Below, piece by piece: positions 24,873 to 33,418 of a stretch of DNA of 64,000 bases. Below the pieces are notes generated by a model that was not told the DNA's origin, ran no database searches, and was given only the letters and a program-made list of their open reading frames with translations. Made by a program: the position numbers and the translations under genes. Numbering within the stretch: the stretch's first letter is position 1; each line of letters opens with the position of its first letter. This DNA is from Maribellus sediminis (GTDB lineage Bacteria; Bacteroidota; Bacteroidia; Bacteroidales; Prolixibacteraceae), in the NCBI RefSeq assembly GCF_011799805.1, contig NZ_WXUB01000001.1:1612001-1676000 (forward strand), written 5' to 3'.

Positions 24873-27152
24873 TTAAAGTTCATCGCAGTTTGATTGTGCA
24901 TCGATAACCGCAATAGCAGTCATATTTATAATTTCCCTTACGGTGCTGTCGCGCTGCAAAATGTGGATTGGTTTTTTCATCCCCATTAAAATCGGGCCAA
25001 CGGCTTCAGCCGGTCCCAACGATTGCAAGATCTTATAGGTAATGTTTCCCGAACTCAGGTTGGGGAAAATCAACACATTGGCATCTTCGTCGCCCAGTTT
25101 ATTGAAGGGATAACGCGAGTAACGCAGCTTCCCGTTCAGGGCGTAATTGGCCTGCATTTCGCCGTCGACCATCAGATCCGGGTATTTTTCGTGCAACATC
25201 TGAACGGCTTCTTTCACACGAACCGGGCTGCCCTCACCTTTGTAAGCACCAAAATTGGAATACGATAACATGGCAATTTTCGGCTTAATGTTAAAGCACT
25301 GAACTTCGGCTGCGGTGAGGATGGTTGTGTCGGCCAACACCTGTGCCGATGGATTCATATTTACGGTGGTATCTGATAAAAACAGCGGGCCACGTTTTGT
25401 AAGCAGGATGTACATGCCGGCAATGTGATTGAATTTTTCTTTTACGCCAACCACCTGCAAAGCCGGACGAATGGTGGACGAATATTTACGTGAGAATCCT
25501 GAAATAAATGCGTCGGCTTCGCCGGTTTCAACCATCATGGAGCCAAAGTAGTCGCGATTGTACATTTTTTCCACGCATTCGTTGTAGGTCATTCCTTTTC
25601 GCTTGCGTTTCTCGTACAGGATTTTCGCGAATTCGTGCCGTTTTACGTCGCTTACTGATTCGTAAAGATCGATGATCGGGACATTGGTGATATCCAGTTG
25701 ATTTTCCTTGATCAAAGCGTGTATTTTGTCTTTATTGCCAATAAGGATGGGTTTGGCTATACCTTCGCGCAGCACAAACTGAACAGCTTTTAAGATGCGG
25801 TAACTATTGGCTTCGGCAAACACAATTCGTTTCGGATCTTGTCTCGCTTTATTCCTGATTCCCATGATCAGTTTGTTATCGATTCCCAGGCGGTTTCTCA
25901 ATTCCTGCTCATAGGCGGTCCAGCTCTTAATGGGATTTCGGGCTACTCCGGTTTCCATGGCCGCATGTGCCACTGCTGTAGAAACCGTAGTGATCAACCG
26001 TGGATCGAGTGGTTTTGGAATAATATAATCTTTTCCGAAAGTGATGTTTTGGACATTGTAAGCTCGTGCTACCATTTCGGGCACATAATCTTTCGCCAGT
26101 TTTGCAAGTGCCTTGGCAGCTGCAATTTTCATCTCTTCATTAATCGTGGTTGCACGAACATCAAGTGCTCCTCTGAAAATGAATGGAAATCCGAGTACAT
26201 TATTAATTTGATTCGGATAATCGCTACGACCGGTGGCCATAATAATGTCATCGCGAACCGAAGTTGCGTCTTCATAAGATATCTCGGGATCTGGATTAGC
26301 CATCGCGAAAACAATCGGATCTTTAGCCATCGATTTGATCATTTTTTTACTCACCACATCGCCAACCGAGAGTCCCAGAAAAACGTCAGCATCTTTCATG
26401 GCTTCCTGCAAAGTGTTTATTTTTCGTAGGGTAACAAATTCTTGCTTGATGGGATTCAGGTCGGTGCGCTCCATGTTTAGCACACCTTTACTATCCAGCA
26501 TCACAACATTTTCGTGCTTAACACCCAAACTCTCATAAAGCCTGATGCAGGAAACTGCTGCTGCACCGGCGCCATTTACGACCACCTTAATGTTTTCAAT
26601 CTTTTTATGGTTCAACTCCAGGGCATTTAATAATCCTGCAGCCGAAATAATGGCTGTTCCGTGCTGGTCGTCGTGAAACACCGGTATGTTTAATTCCTTT
26701 TTCAGGGTTTCTTCAATTTCAAAACACTCCGGTGCTTTTATATCTTCCAGATTTATTCCGCCAAAAGTTGGAGCTATGGCTTTTACCACTTCAATCAGTT
26801 TCTTCGGATCCTTCTCATTCACCTCAATATCGAAGACGTCGACGTCGGCAAAGATTTTGAAAAGCAGACCTTTGCCTTCCATGACTGGTTTCCCGGCTTC
26901 CGGACCGATATCACCCAACCCAAGTACGGCAGTACCGTTTGAAACCACAGCCACCAGGTTGCCTTTGGCCGTGTATTTATAGGCGTTGTCAACGTTTTTT
27001 TGGATTTCGAGACAAGGTTGGGCAACTCCGGGAGTGTACGCCAGTGAAAGGTCGTACTGGGTGTTGTGCGGTTTGGTTGGTACAACTTCAATTTTACCCG
27101 GCCTGTCTTTTTGATGGTAGTTGAGGGCATCGACTCTTCTCAGTTTAGCCAT
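24873..27152 (-). CDS. maeB: NADP-dependent malic enzyme with phosphotransacetylase-like domain
   Basis: A 759-residue two-domain protein, the normal MaeB length. Residues 1-430 are the malic enzyme: [30 protein letters not shown] and a nucleotide-binding [16 protein letters not shown]. Residues about 430-759 are a phosphotransacetylase-like domain ([28 protein letters not shown]-type end) which in MaeB is thought to be regulatory, not catalytic. It decarboxylates malate to pyruvate with NADP reduction, in the cytoplasm. A -7 box lies 24 bases upstream. Confidence 0.95.
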   Translation of the reverse strand: MAKLRRVDALNYHQKDRPGKIEVVPTKPHNTQYDLSLAYTPGVAQPCLEIQKNVDNAYKYTAKGNLVAVVSNGTAVLGLGDIGPEAGKPVMEGKGLLFKIFADVDVFDIEVNEKDPKKLIEVVKAIAPTFGGINLEDIKAPECFEIEETLKKELNIPVFHDDQHGTAIISAAGLLNALELNHKKIENIKVVVNGAGAAAVSCIRLYESLGVKHENVVMLDSKGVLNMERTDLNPIKQEFVTLRKINTLQEAMKDADVFLGLSVGDVVSKKMIKSMAKDPIVFAMANPDPEISYEDATSVRDDIIMATGRSDYPNQINNVLGFPFIFRGALDVRATTINEEMKIAAAKALAKLAKDYVPEMVARAYNVQNITFGKDYIIPKPLDPRLITTVSTAVAHAAMETGVARNPIKSWTAYEQELRNRLGIDNKLIMGIRNKARQDPKRIVFAEANSYRILKAVQFVLREGIAKPILIGNKDKIHALIKENQLDITNVPIIDLYESVSDVKRHEFAKILYEKRKRKGMTYNECVEKMYNRDYFGSMMVETGEADAFISGFSRKYSSTIRPALQVVGVKEKFNHIAGMYILLTKRGPLFLSDTTVNMNPSAQVLADTTILTAAEVQCFNIKPKIAMLSYSNFGAYKGEGSPVRVKEAVQMLHEKYPDLMVDGEMQANYALNGKLRYSRYPFNKLGDEDANVLIFPNLSSGNITYKILQSLGPAEAVGPILMGMKKPIHILQRDSTVREIINMTAIAVIDAQSNCDEL

Positions 27153-27175
27153 GGCGAATATTTTTTGGTTACACT

Positions 27176-27183
27176 CAAATTTA
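27176..27183 (-). promoter_or_regulatory. Candidate -7 promoter box of maeB
   Basis: The minus strand reads TAAATTTG, a match to TAnnTTTG, 24 bases upstream of the maeB start. No convincing -33 TTTG was found at the expected distance. Confidence 0.35.
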
Positions 27184-27385
27184 CTGATAAATAGCGGCCT
27201 AATGTCAGGATAAAAATCAGGTTAAAAATGATTTTAAAACACATTCCTGTATTTACAGAATCGCAAGATGTTCTCAAAAATGAGGAATAAAGAAAGCAGT
27301 AAATTCGTTTTAAGTTTATTGAACTTTATATCTGAACACAGTGATTTTTTATGTAAATTGAATCATTATCCTAAATTATTGACCT

Positions 27386-27940
27386 ATGAATGCAGCTCAT
27401 GTTGGCAACGTAAACAAACACTACTGGTGGATTCCCATGGTATCGGGATTAACTCTGTTGTTATTCGGAATCTGGTTTTTGGTGGCCCCGCTCGACAGTT
27501 TTAAATCGCTTACCATTGTATTCGGTTTGATAATCATGTTAAGCGGTGTTTACGAAATGTACATCGCTTTAAGAAACCGAAAGGCTGTACTGAATTATAT
27601 ATCGTTTTTATGGGGCGGTGTGTTAAATGTTATTTTGGGTATTTTGTTGATTTTGAATCCTGAAGCAATTTTATGGATCATTAGTTTGGTGATTGGCTTC
27701 TGGATGATTTTTAAGGGTGGAGAGCAAATTAAAAAAGCTTTTCAATTAAAAAAGGCGAAGAGTAAAAATTGGAAGGGTGTGATGATATTTGGGATTGTGC
27801 TGATTCTGATAGCGGCCATTTTGTTGTGGCATCCCGAGATTATCGGATTTACCATTGCCATCTGGACATCACTTGCATTTATGCTTATTGGAGTATTCCG
27901 GATTTATCTTGCGTTACAGTTCAGGAAAATGAATGATTAG
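27386..27940 (+). CDS. HdeD-like DUF308 membrane protein
   Basis: A 184-residue protein with six closely spaced hydrophobic segments arranged as three helix pairs, as in DUF308/HdeD proteins (WIPMVSGLTLLLFGIWFLV, then IISLVIGFWMIFKGGEQI). E. coli HdeD is an inner-membrane protein linked to acid resistance; the role elsewhere is unknown. Monocistronic and convergent with the XRE regulator (14-base gap). Confidence 0.85.
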   Translation: MNAAHVGNVNKHYWWIPMVSGLTLLLFGIWFLVAPLDSFKSLTIVFGLIIMLSGVYEMYIALRNRKAVLNYISFLWGGVLNVILGILLILNPEAILWIISLVIGFWMIFKGGEQIKKAFQLKKAKSKNWKGVMIFGIVLILIAAILLWHPEIIGFTIAIWTSLAFMLIGVFRIYLALQFRKMND

Positions 27941-27953
27941 AATCCTGATAAAG

Positions 27954-28826
27954 CTATTGCTGATCGGAGCCGGAAAGAAATTCATTAAAATTTCCACTGA
28001 TAAATGTTGCCTTTAAATCGGGGTGAGCGTCGAGCGTTTTCTCCCAAATTATCTGCATGTTCATTTCCCTGAAACGCTGAACCTTTAATTTCTGAAAGGT
28101 AATGCCGGCAAATATATAATCTTCTGGCGCCTGCTTTTTGAAGTACGACAACATTCGGTTTATGAGGTAATACGAATTGTCCAGTGAATTGGAATAGATG
28201 GAATAAAAGTAAAACACTTCGGGATTTTCGTCCTTAAATCTGGCCAGGTCGCTAACCGTTAGTTCGTTCTCCGTCATCTTCTGGTCGCGAATTTTTTCGT
28301 ATACCTCATATTTCAAGGGGAATATCGAAACATGTCCGCCATGATAACCTGATTGTTCCCGTATCACCAGGTTCAAACCGGGTAATAAACGGGCTGCGGT
28401 TTTTAGTACATCCAGTGGAATTGGACTGCAGTTCTTCTGATTTTTCTGAATATAACTGATAAACTCAAAATCTTTATCGTCGGCTATGGTCTCAATACGA
28501 GTGGTGTGGTATTCTTCTTCCGCAATAAAATCTTTCGAATGTCTTACCATGCTCGATAACAGCGTAAGCGAATACATCCAGCGTTTGAAATCAAAATACA
28601 CAGGTATGGGTTGTTCAGTATTCAGGTTTCGGATAACCTGGTGAGGGAATCCCATATTTTCAATCAAGAGCTTTTCTTTTTCGGCTTTTATAAGACTTTC
28701 GTTTTTTTCCCACCTGATCACGGTGCGAACATCCACATCAATCATGGCCGAAAAATCAATCTGAGTTAGTCCTCTGTGTTTGCGGTAATCAACAAGGAAC
28801 TCACCTAATGTGTGATACTTTTTCAT
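27954..28826 (-). CDS. XRE-family helix-turn-helix regulator with unknown C-terminal domain
   Basis: A 290-residue protein. Residues 5-60 form an XRE-type HTH (LGEFLVDYRKHRGLTQIDF then DVDVRTVIRWEKNESL). The remaining 230 residues are a larger effector-like domain with aromatic strands (PEVFYFYSIYSNSLDNSYY) and no recognised family; a GNAT-like or ligand-sensing fold is possible. It is divergently placed to the string of tiny genes starting at 28936, with 109 bases between, so it may control them. Also convergent with the HdeD-like gene. Confidence 0.8.
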   Translation of the reverse strand: MKKYHTLGEFLVDYRKHRGLTQIDFSAMIDVDVRTVIRWEKNESLIKAEKEKLLIENMGFPHQVIRNLNTEQPIPVYFDFKRWMYSLTLLSSMVRHSKDFIAEEEYHTTRIETIADDKDFEFISYIQKNQKNCSPIPLDVLKTAARLLPGLNLVIREQSGYHGGHVSIFPLKYEVYEKIRDQKMTENELTVSDLARFKDENPEVFYFYSIYSNSLDNSYYLINRMLSYFKKQAPEDYIFAGITFQKLKVQRFREMNMQIIWEKTLDAHPDLKATFISGNFNEFLSGSDQQ

Positions 28827-28935
28827 GGGTTATTTTATTCATCTAAATATAGTGAAAATAAAAAAATTGCCGACCTGACATTTCGTGTCATGTATGCCCC
28901 GGAATACTCCCCTTATTTTTGCCTTCGAAAGTTGA

Positions 28936-29217
28936 ATGATGATAATGAAGATATTCAAGGTGTTGGAGAGTTACCTCGGGGAAGGGCTTCCAGATAATGG
29001 AAGTAAAAAGATGGCCGCAGCAAACATTATCCGTTTGCTGTCGGCCGTCGACCTCGAAGCAGAAGTTATACCGGAACGGAATAAAGATATGTTGTGTAGG
29101 TTGATCGCCTCGCTAAAAGGAGATGAGTTAAGTGCTGAGGAAGAGGCGATCATTTTTGAAATTACAGGTAAAACAGAATTGGAAAGAAATTCGAAAGACA
29201 GTAAAAATGATAACTGA
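28936..29217 (+). CDS. Small hypothetical protein, first gene of a tiny-gene cluster
   Basis: A 93-residue, soluble, charged protein (KVLESYLGEGLPDNGSKKM near the start, EEEAIIFEITGKTE near the end), mostly helical. The ATGs at 28936, 28939 and 28945 are all possible starts. No family recognised. It is divergent from the XRE regulator and overlaps the next small frame by 11 bases, so it probably belongs to an operon under that regulator. Confidence 0.55.
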   Translation: MMIMKIFKVLESYLGEGLPDNGSKKMAAANIIRLLSAVDLEAEVIPERNKDMLCRLIASLKGDELSAEEEAIIFEITGKTELERNSKDSKNDN

Positions 29218-29317
29218 AATTAAACAAAATATTAGCCTGGAAAGAATTGCATTAAGAATATCGCTGGTTGCGATGATAACTTATGGTGTAATTCTGACCT
29301 TAGTGCTCTTACTCTGA
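29207..29317 (+). CDS. 36-residue single-pass membrane peptide
   Basis: Starts at ATG 29207, inside the end of the preceding gene in another frame, and ends at TGA 29315-29317. The peptide has a polar N-terminus (MITEIKQNISLERIALR) followed by one membrane-spanning stretch (ISLVAMITYGVILTLVLLL). The overlap and the terminator 62 bases later support real coupling. Function unknown. Confidence 0.5.
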   Translation: MITEIKQNISLERIALRISLVAMITYGVILTLVLLL

Positions 29318-29378
29318 GCCGTTTTAGGAACAATGTTCAGTATTGTAAACGGTTAAAACACAAAATCATAGCACATTC

Positions 29379-29407
29379 GACTCTGGGAATTTTCCCAGAG
29401 TCTTTTT
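29379..29407 (+). terminator. Terminator after the 36-residue peptide gene
   Basis: GACTCTGGG (29379-29387) pairs with CCCAGAGTC (29394-29402) around AATTTT, followed by five T. It separates the first two tiny genes from the next two. Confidence 0.85.
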
Positions 29408-29439
29408 AAAACGAAAACATTAAAAGAAAAAATAATCAT

Positions 29440-29631
29440 ATGAAAAAAGAAAAAAACACCAGCTCCATTAAAGAAAATTGGATAATGGAGGAAAGCATTA
29501 AGGCCTTACGGGCCGAGGCCGAAAAGAAGCACGGTAAGTCGAGAATGAACGAGATTGGAAAACAATACGAAAAAGTTCCGCACCCGACACTCAGGAATAC
29601 CTTTATTTTGAAAGAGAAAAAGCAATCGTAA
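29440..29631 (+). CDS. Small hypothetical charged protein
   Basis: A 63-residue, Lys/Glu-rich, probably helical protein (IKALRAEAEKKHGKSRMNE in the middle). The upstream AAAAGAAAAAATAAT gives a purine-rich ribosome site. No family recognised. It lies 28 bases before the TM2-like gene and is probably cotranscribed with it. Confidence 0.5.
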   Translation: MKKEKNTSSIKENWIMEESIKALRAEAEKKHGKSRMNEIGKQYEKVPHPTLRNTFILKEKKQS

Positions 29632-29659
29632 CTGAGATCGCAATTAGTACAGATAAGAC

Positions 29660-29935
29660 ATGAAGACATTCACAATACAGAAATCTGAGTTAAAGCCATA
29701 TAATGGCGGAAGCAAGCTTATGGCCTATCCTCAATTTTCGGCATTAAATCCCGGAATGGCGATAACACTCAGTTTAATAGTTCCCGGAGCCGGACATATT
29801 TATATGGGCCGGGTAAATTCGGGTTTAAAATGGTTTGCTGCAGTTATGCTTGGTTACATGCTGCTGGTAATTCCCGGAATAATTCTACACAGCGTTTGTT
29901 TATACCGTGCAGGTATAAACCGTAAAAATACTTAA
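29660..29935 (+). CDS. Small TM2-like membrane protein
   Basis: A 91-residue protein with two membrane helices. The first, ITLSLIVPGAGHIYMGRVN, carries the P-G-A/-H-Y-G pattern of TM2-domain proteins; the second is FAAVMLGYMLLVIPGIILH. The 26-residue N-terminal part is cytoplasmic. TM2 proteins are widespread and poorly understood. Followed 32 bases later by a strong terminator. Confidence 0.7.
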   Translation: MKTFTIQKSELKPYNGGSKLMAYPQFSALNPGMAITLSLIVPGAGHIYMGRVNSGLKWFAAVMLGYMLLVIPGIILHSVCLYRAGINRKNT

Positions 29936-29966
29936 GAACTTATATTGATTGTTGTTTAATGTTTTC

Positions 29967-30001
29967 AGGGGTTTTGGCTATTGAGCCGAAGCCCCTTTTT
30001 T
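29967..30001 (+). terminator. Terminator of the tiny-gene cluster
   Basis: A 13-bp stem (AGGGG..GGCT at 29967-29979 against AGCC..CCCCT at 29984-29996, with two G-T pairs) with a four-base loop is followed by six T. Confidence 0.88.
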
Positions 30002-30331
30002 GTGCTGCCAGTTTTTTGAAGCTTCTCTTTAATGTCAGGGCATTTTCAGTGAACTGGATTGCTTGAGGATAAATTTAGGCTCCCTTATTCTGTCATATAT
30101 GGTTGCTTGATCACTGTTTCAACAGAAGATTAAAATTGATAGGTTGAACTTTTTGGTATGGTTGAAACATTGAAGAATTTTAAATAGAATTCAAGGAAAA
30201 GAGGTTTAAGTATTGAATAAACTATCTCGCCGATTCGTATTAAAAAGTTTATAGTTGATATTCACTATAAGGAAGACCATGCTTTCAAACTTGGCGATAT
30301 CGGTAATGATTTTCAGAATATATACTGAGTT
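30002..30331. other. Gene-free spacer before the PUL
   Basis: About 330 AT-rich bases with no supported coding frame. Fragments such as the frame near 30251-30328 end in stops and match nothing I recognise; decayed transposon sequence is possible but unproven. It marks the junction between the backbone and the sulfatase locus. Confidence 0.4.
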
Positions 30332-30339
30332 TAGATTTG
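30332..30339 (+). promoter_or_regulatory. Candidate -7 promoter box of the PUL sigma factor
   Basis: TAGATTTG matches TAnnTTTG, 67 bases upstream of the sigma-factor start. A near-match -33 (TTTC at 30311-30314) lies 17 bases further up, slightly short of the usual spacing. Confidence 0.35.
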
Positions 30340-30406
30340 AATGGTTTTGAAATGAAATTAATTTTCTATTTTCACCAGAACTAACTAATCTATTCTCTGT
30401 GGTGCA

Positions 30407-31000
30407 ATGAGTTTCTCGGACTCAAATAGCGGTTCTCCAGACTTAACCTTATTTAAAAAAGGAGACGAGCATACCTTTGAACTCATTTTCGATAAGTACT
30501 ATGAAAGACTAGTTGGCTTTTGTAACCAGTTTATTTCAGATCTTGATAAGTCCAAAAGTCTAGCTCAGCAGGCATTCATAAAATTATGGATGAATCGTGA
30601 TAAAATAGAACAAATCAATGGAATTACTGCATTCCTGTACACAGCTGCAAAGACCGAGTGTCTTAATTTTCTACGCCAGGAAAAGTACAGATACACCTAC
30701 CAAAATAATGCACTACAGAATAGGGAAAAACTCTTAAATCAGGAAGTTCTGGAATCATTTCGATTCGACAGGCTTGAATACCAGGAACTGGAAGAGATGA
30801 TCCAATCGGCACTTGATAAACTTCCTGAAAAATGCCGACAGGTTTTTATAAAAAGCCGTTTCGAATACATGAAAAACCGAGAGATTGCAGAAGAACTGGG
30901 TATTGCGGTTAAGTCAGTAGAAGGAAATATCACCCGTGCGCTCAAATTCTTACGTAAAGAATTGCAAGACATACTGCCACTTGTGATGTGGATGTTCTAA
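30407..31000 (+). CDS. FecI-type ECF sigma factor of the PUL
   Basis: A 197-residue sigma factor with regions 2 and 4 only. Region 2 (about 15-90) has HTFELIFDKYYERLVGFC and SLAQQAFIKLWMNRDKI. Region 4 (about 125-185) has the LPEKCRQVFIKSRFE and MKNREIAEELGIAVKSVE helices. This is the FecI-like family typical of Bacteroidota glycan loci. It presumably drives transcription of the downstream susC after FecR releases it. Unusually, a lactonase gene stands between it and fecR. Confidence 0.92.
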   Translation: MSFSDSNSGSPDLTLFKKGDEHTFELIFDKYYERLVGFCNQFISDLDKSKSLAQQAFIKLWMNRDKIEQINGITAFLYTAAKTECLNFLRQEKYRYTYQNNALQNREKLLNQEVLESFRFDRLEYQELEEMIQSALDKLPEKCRQVFIKSRFEYMKNREIAEELGIAVKSVEGNITRALKFLRKELQDILPLVMWMF

Positions 31001-31081
31001 GATAATCTAAGATACAATCAGAAAGATATTCACTTTTATTTTATAGCTTTATAAGTGAGTAGATATTTAAAAGAAGAAAAA

Positions 31082-32089
31082 ATGCAGCAATTAATTTTAC
31101 TGGTACTTTTAAATATAATTTCGGTTGTTTGTTTTGCTCAGAACTATAAAACAACGGGCAAGATTATCATTAATGATAAAGAATTAAACAATCTAATTGA
31201 TACTGCTACAGGCATAGAAATTATTGCTGAAGGCTTTAACTGGCCGGAAGGGCCACTTTGGCTGGCTGCAGACAACAAACTAATATTTTCTGATGTTCCT
31301 GAAAATGTGATTTTTGAGTGGACAGAATCGCAAGGGATACAGATCTACCTTCGAACTTCAGGGTATACCGGAGACACCCAAAGAGGTGGGGAGATGGGTT
31401 CAAACGGACTTCTTTTAAGTCCCGAAGGAGATTTGGTTCTGTGCCAGCACGGAGACCGCAGAATTGCAAGAATGAAGACTTCTCCAACATCACCTGAATC
31501 AAAATTTGAAACGCTCGCCCACAAATATGAGGGGAAAAGATTAAACAGTCCTAATGATGCCGTTTATAGTAAAAGCGAAGAATTGTATTTTACTGATCCT
31601 CCTTATGGTTTGGAGAAGAAAATGGATGATTCGGCAAAGGAATTAAATTTTCAGGGTGTATTTAAAATTTCAAAAAATGGTACTGTTCAATTGCTTACTA
31701 ATGAATTAGAATGCCCAAATGGGATCGCATTTTCACCGGATTACTCAAAATTGTATGTTGCGAATTCTGATCCAAATTATGCGATTTGGATGGTTTATGA
31801 TGTAAAAAAGGATGGAACGCTTGAAAATGGTAAGGTCTTTTATGATGCGACTGATTTGGCACATAAAGAAAAAGGCCTACCTGACGGCATGAAAGTGCAC
31901 ATGAACGGAACTGTTTTTGCAACAGGGCCGGGCGGCATCTTTATTTTTTCCGGTGACGGTAAAATTCTTGGGCGAATAAAAACAGGTCAGGAAACTTCAA
32001 ATTGTGCTTTTAACGATGATTATTCGGCGCTGTACATAACTGCCGATAATTATATCTTACGGGTACGTTTAAAAAATGAAGGGCAGTAG
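31082..32089 (+). CDS. SMP-30/gluconolactonase/LRE-family secreted protein
   Basis: A 335-residue six-bladed beta-propeller enzyme. The start at 31082 is chosen because it begins the signal peptide (MQQLILLVLLNIISVVCFAQ). Likely metal ligands are visible: Glu in WPEGPLW, Asn in LNSPNDAVY, Asn in CPNGIAFS and Asp in LPDGMKV. The family hydrolyses sugar lactones with Ca or Zn; here it would act in the periplasm. Position between the sigma factor and fecR suggests it deals with a product or inducer of the sulfated glycan, perhaps an oxidised-sugar lactone, but this is inference. Confidence 0.88.
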   Translation: MQQLILLVLLNIISVVCFAQNYKTTGKIIINDKELNNLIDTATGIEIIAEGFNWPEGPLWLAADNKLIFSDVPENVIFEWTESQGIQIYLRTSGYTGDTQRGGEMGSNGLLLSPEGDLVLCQHGDRRIARMKTSPTSPESKFETLAHKYEGKRLNSPNDAVYSKSEELYFTDPPYGLEKKMDDSAKELNFQGVFKISKNGTVQLLTNELECPNGIAFSPDYSKLYVANSDPNYAIWMVYDVKKDGTLENGKVFYDATDLAHKEKGLPDGMKVHMNGTVFATGPGGIFIFSGDGKILGRIKTGQETSNCAFNDDYSALYITADNYILRVRLKNEGQ

Positions 32090-32246
32090 AACAATTTTCA
32101 CTTCTTTACATACTGCTGAAAGGAGAATGCTTCAGTTATTCTATTCCCATTAAATTGAAGAATCTCTTCAAATTTCTCTGCCAGGTATAAAAAATATGGA
32201 ATTTGATAAAGGGTATTTAACTTCTCATGTGTACTCAGTATAACAT

Positions 32247-33239
32247 ATGGCAAAAATGAACAACAATATTATTCAGAAATACCTGCAGGGAAAAGCAAGT
32301 AACAAAGAGAAGGAACAACTGTTTAACTGGTTGGATGAGAGTGCCTCCAATAAGGAAGAGTATATTGAAATAAAAAAAATATGGGCTTTAACTTCGCGTG
32401 AAAAGAATGTTGAGGGCAAAACCTGGAGTGATATAAAACCATCGGAATCAAAACCGGCAAAAACCAAAACATTACAACACTGGTTGGCACGAGCTGCAAT
32501 TTTTCTGCTTCTGATTAGTTGTGGCGCTATTGGCAGTCATTTCTTTTCAAAAACAATGGAAAACGAGAGCCCTGTTTACTCACAGATGTGCACCATTATT
32601 TCCCCTGCAGGGCAAATAACCAATGTTAAATTACCTGATGGTACTTTGGTAATGCTAAACTCCGGAACAAAAATTCAGTATTCAAATGATTTTACCTATG
32701 GAAATCGTGAGTTATACCTCGAAGGAGAAGCATTTTTTGATGTACAAAAAGATGTTGAACATCCATTTATTGTTAATTCCGAATTTCTTGGCGTAAAAGT
32801 GTATGGAACCTCTTTTAATATTCAGGCGTATCCTGAAGACAGAGCGTTTACTGCAACACTTATCGAGGGAAGCATCGGCCTGTTAAATACAAGCGGAGAT
32901 GAGGTGACAAAACTGGTGCCTGGTGAAAAAGCATATTTCGCTGAAAGTGAAACAAGGATAGATATTAGATACGTAGATACAGAGATGTATACCTCGTGGA
33001 AGGAAGGACTGGTTACTTACCGAAACGAACGCCTGGAGGATATAGCCAAACAAATTGAACGTTGGTATAATGTTGAAATAATTATTCAAAAAGAGGGCCT
33101 GGGTGATGAAAGGTATTTTGGTACTATTTTGAAAAACAAACCTATCGATCAAATTCTTGAGGTACTAAAATTAACCACTTCGCTGGAATACGAGATTATA
33201 CCCAGGGCAAATGAGCCAAGTCTGATTTACTGGAAATAA
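32247..33239 (+). CDS. FecR-family anti-sigma factor
   Basis: A 330-residue single-pass membrane protein. The cytoplasmic N-terminal part (1-80; IIQKYLQGKASNKEKEQLF) holds the sigma factor. A transmembrane helix lies around 84-105 (AAIFLLLISCGAIGSHFF). The periplasmic FecR domain (about 115-215; LPDGTLVMLNSGTKIQYS, LEGEAFFDVQKD) is followed by a DUF4974 C-terminal domain (about 250-325; RLEDIAKQIERWYNVEIII). It receives the signal from the STN domain of SusC and controls the FecI partner. Confidence 0.93.
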   Translation: MAKMNNNIIQKYLQGKASNKEKEQLFNWLDESASNKEEYIEIKKIWALTSREKNVEGKTWSDIKPSESKPAKTKTLQHWLARAAIFLLLISCGAIGSHFFSKTMENESPVYSQMCTIISPAGQITNVKLPDGTLVMLNSGTKIQYSNDFTYGNRELYLEGEAFFDVQKDVEHPFIVNSEFLGVKVYGTSFNIQAYPEDRAFTATLIEGSIGLLNTSGDEVTKLVPGEKAYFAESETRIDIRYVDTEMYTSWKEGLVTYRNERLEDIAKQIERWYNVEIIIQKEGLGDERYFGTILKNKPIDQILEVLKLTTSLEYEIIPRANEPSLIYWK

Positions 33240-33307
33240 GATATTGAATTAACTAATTAAACTTATTGCTGACTTATGAATAGAGCTGATACTTCCTAAA
33301 AAGACGA

Positions 33308-33340
33308 CAGGCCAAAAATACTGGAAATATTTTTAGCCTG
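33308..33340 (+). other. Hairpin in the susC leader
   Basis: CAGGC-AAAAATA (33308-33320) pairs with TATTTTT-GCCTG (33328-33340), one mismatch in 13 positions, loop CTGGAAA. No T-tract follows, so it is a poor terminator. It lies 78 bases before the susC start and may stabilise or regulate the leader. Confidence 0.5.
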
Positions 33341-33418
33341 TTCAGCTTTACCGGTACGCCAATACCAGTAACGCTTTGATAAATAAAACTTAGTATTTAC
33401 CAATAACATGTCAAATTT

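Noticed and set aside
30002-30331. Decayed transposase before the PUL
   Set aside because: Some frame fragments look protein-like, but none matches a transposase motif and no terminal repeats were found.
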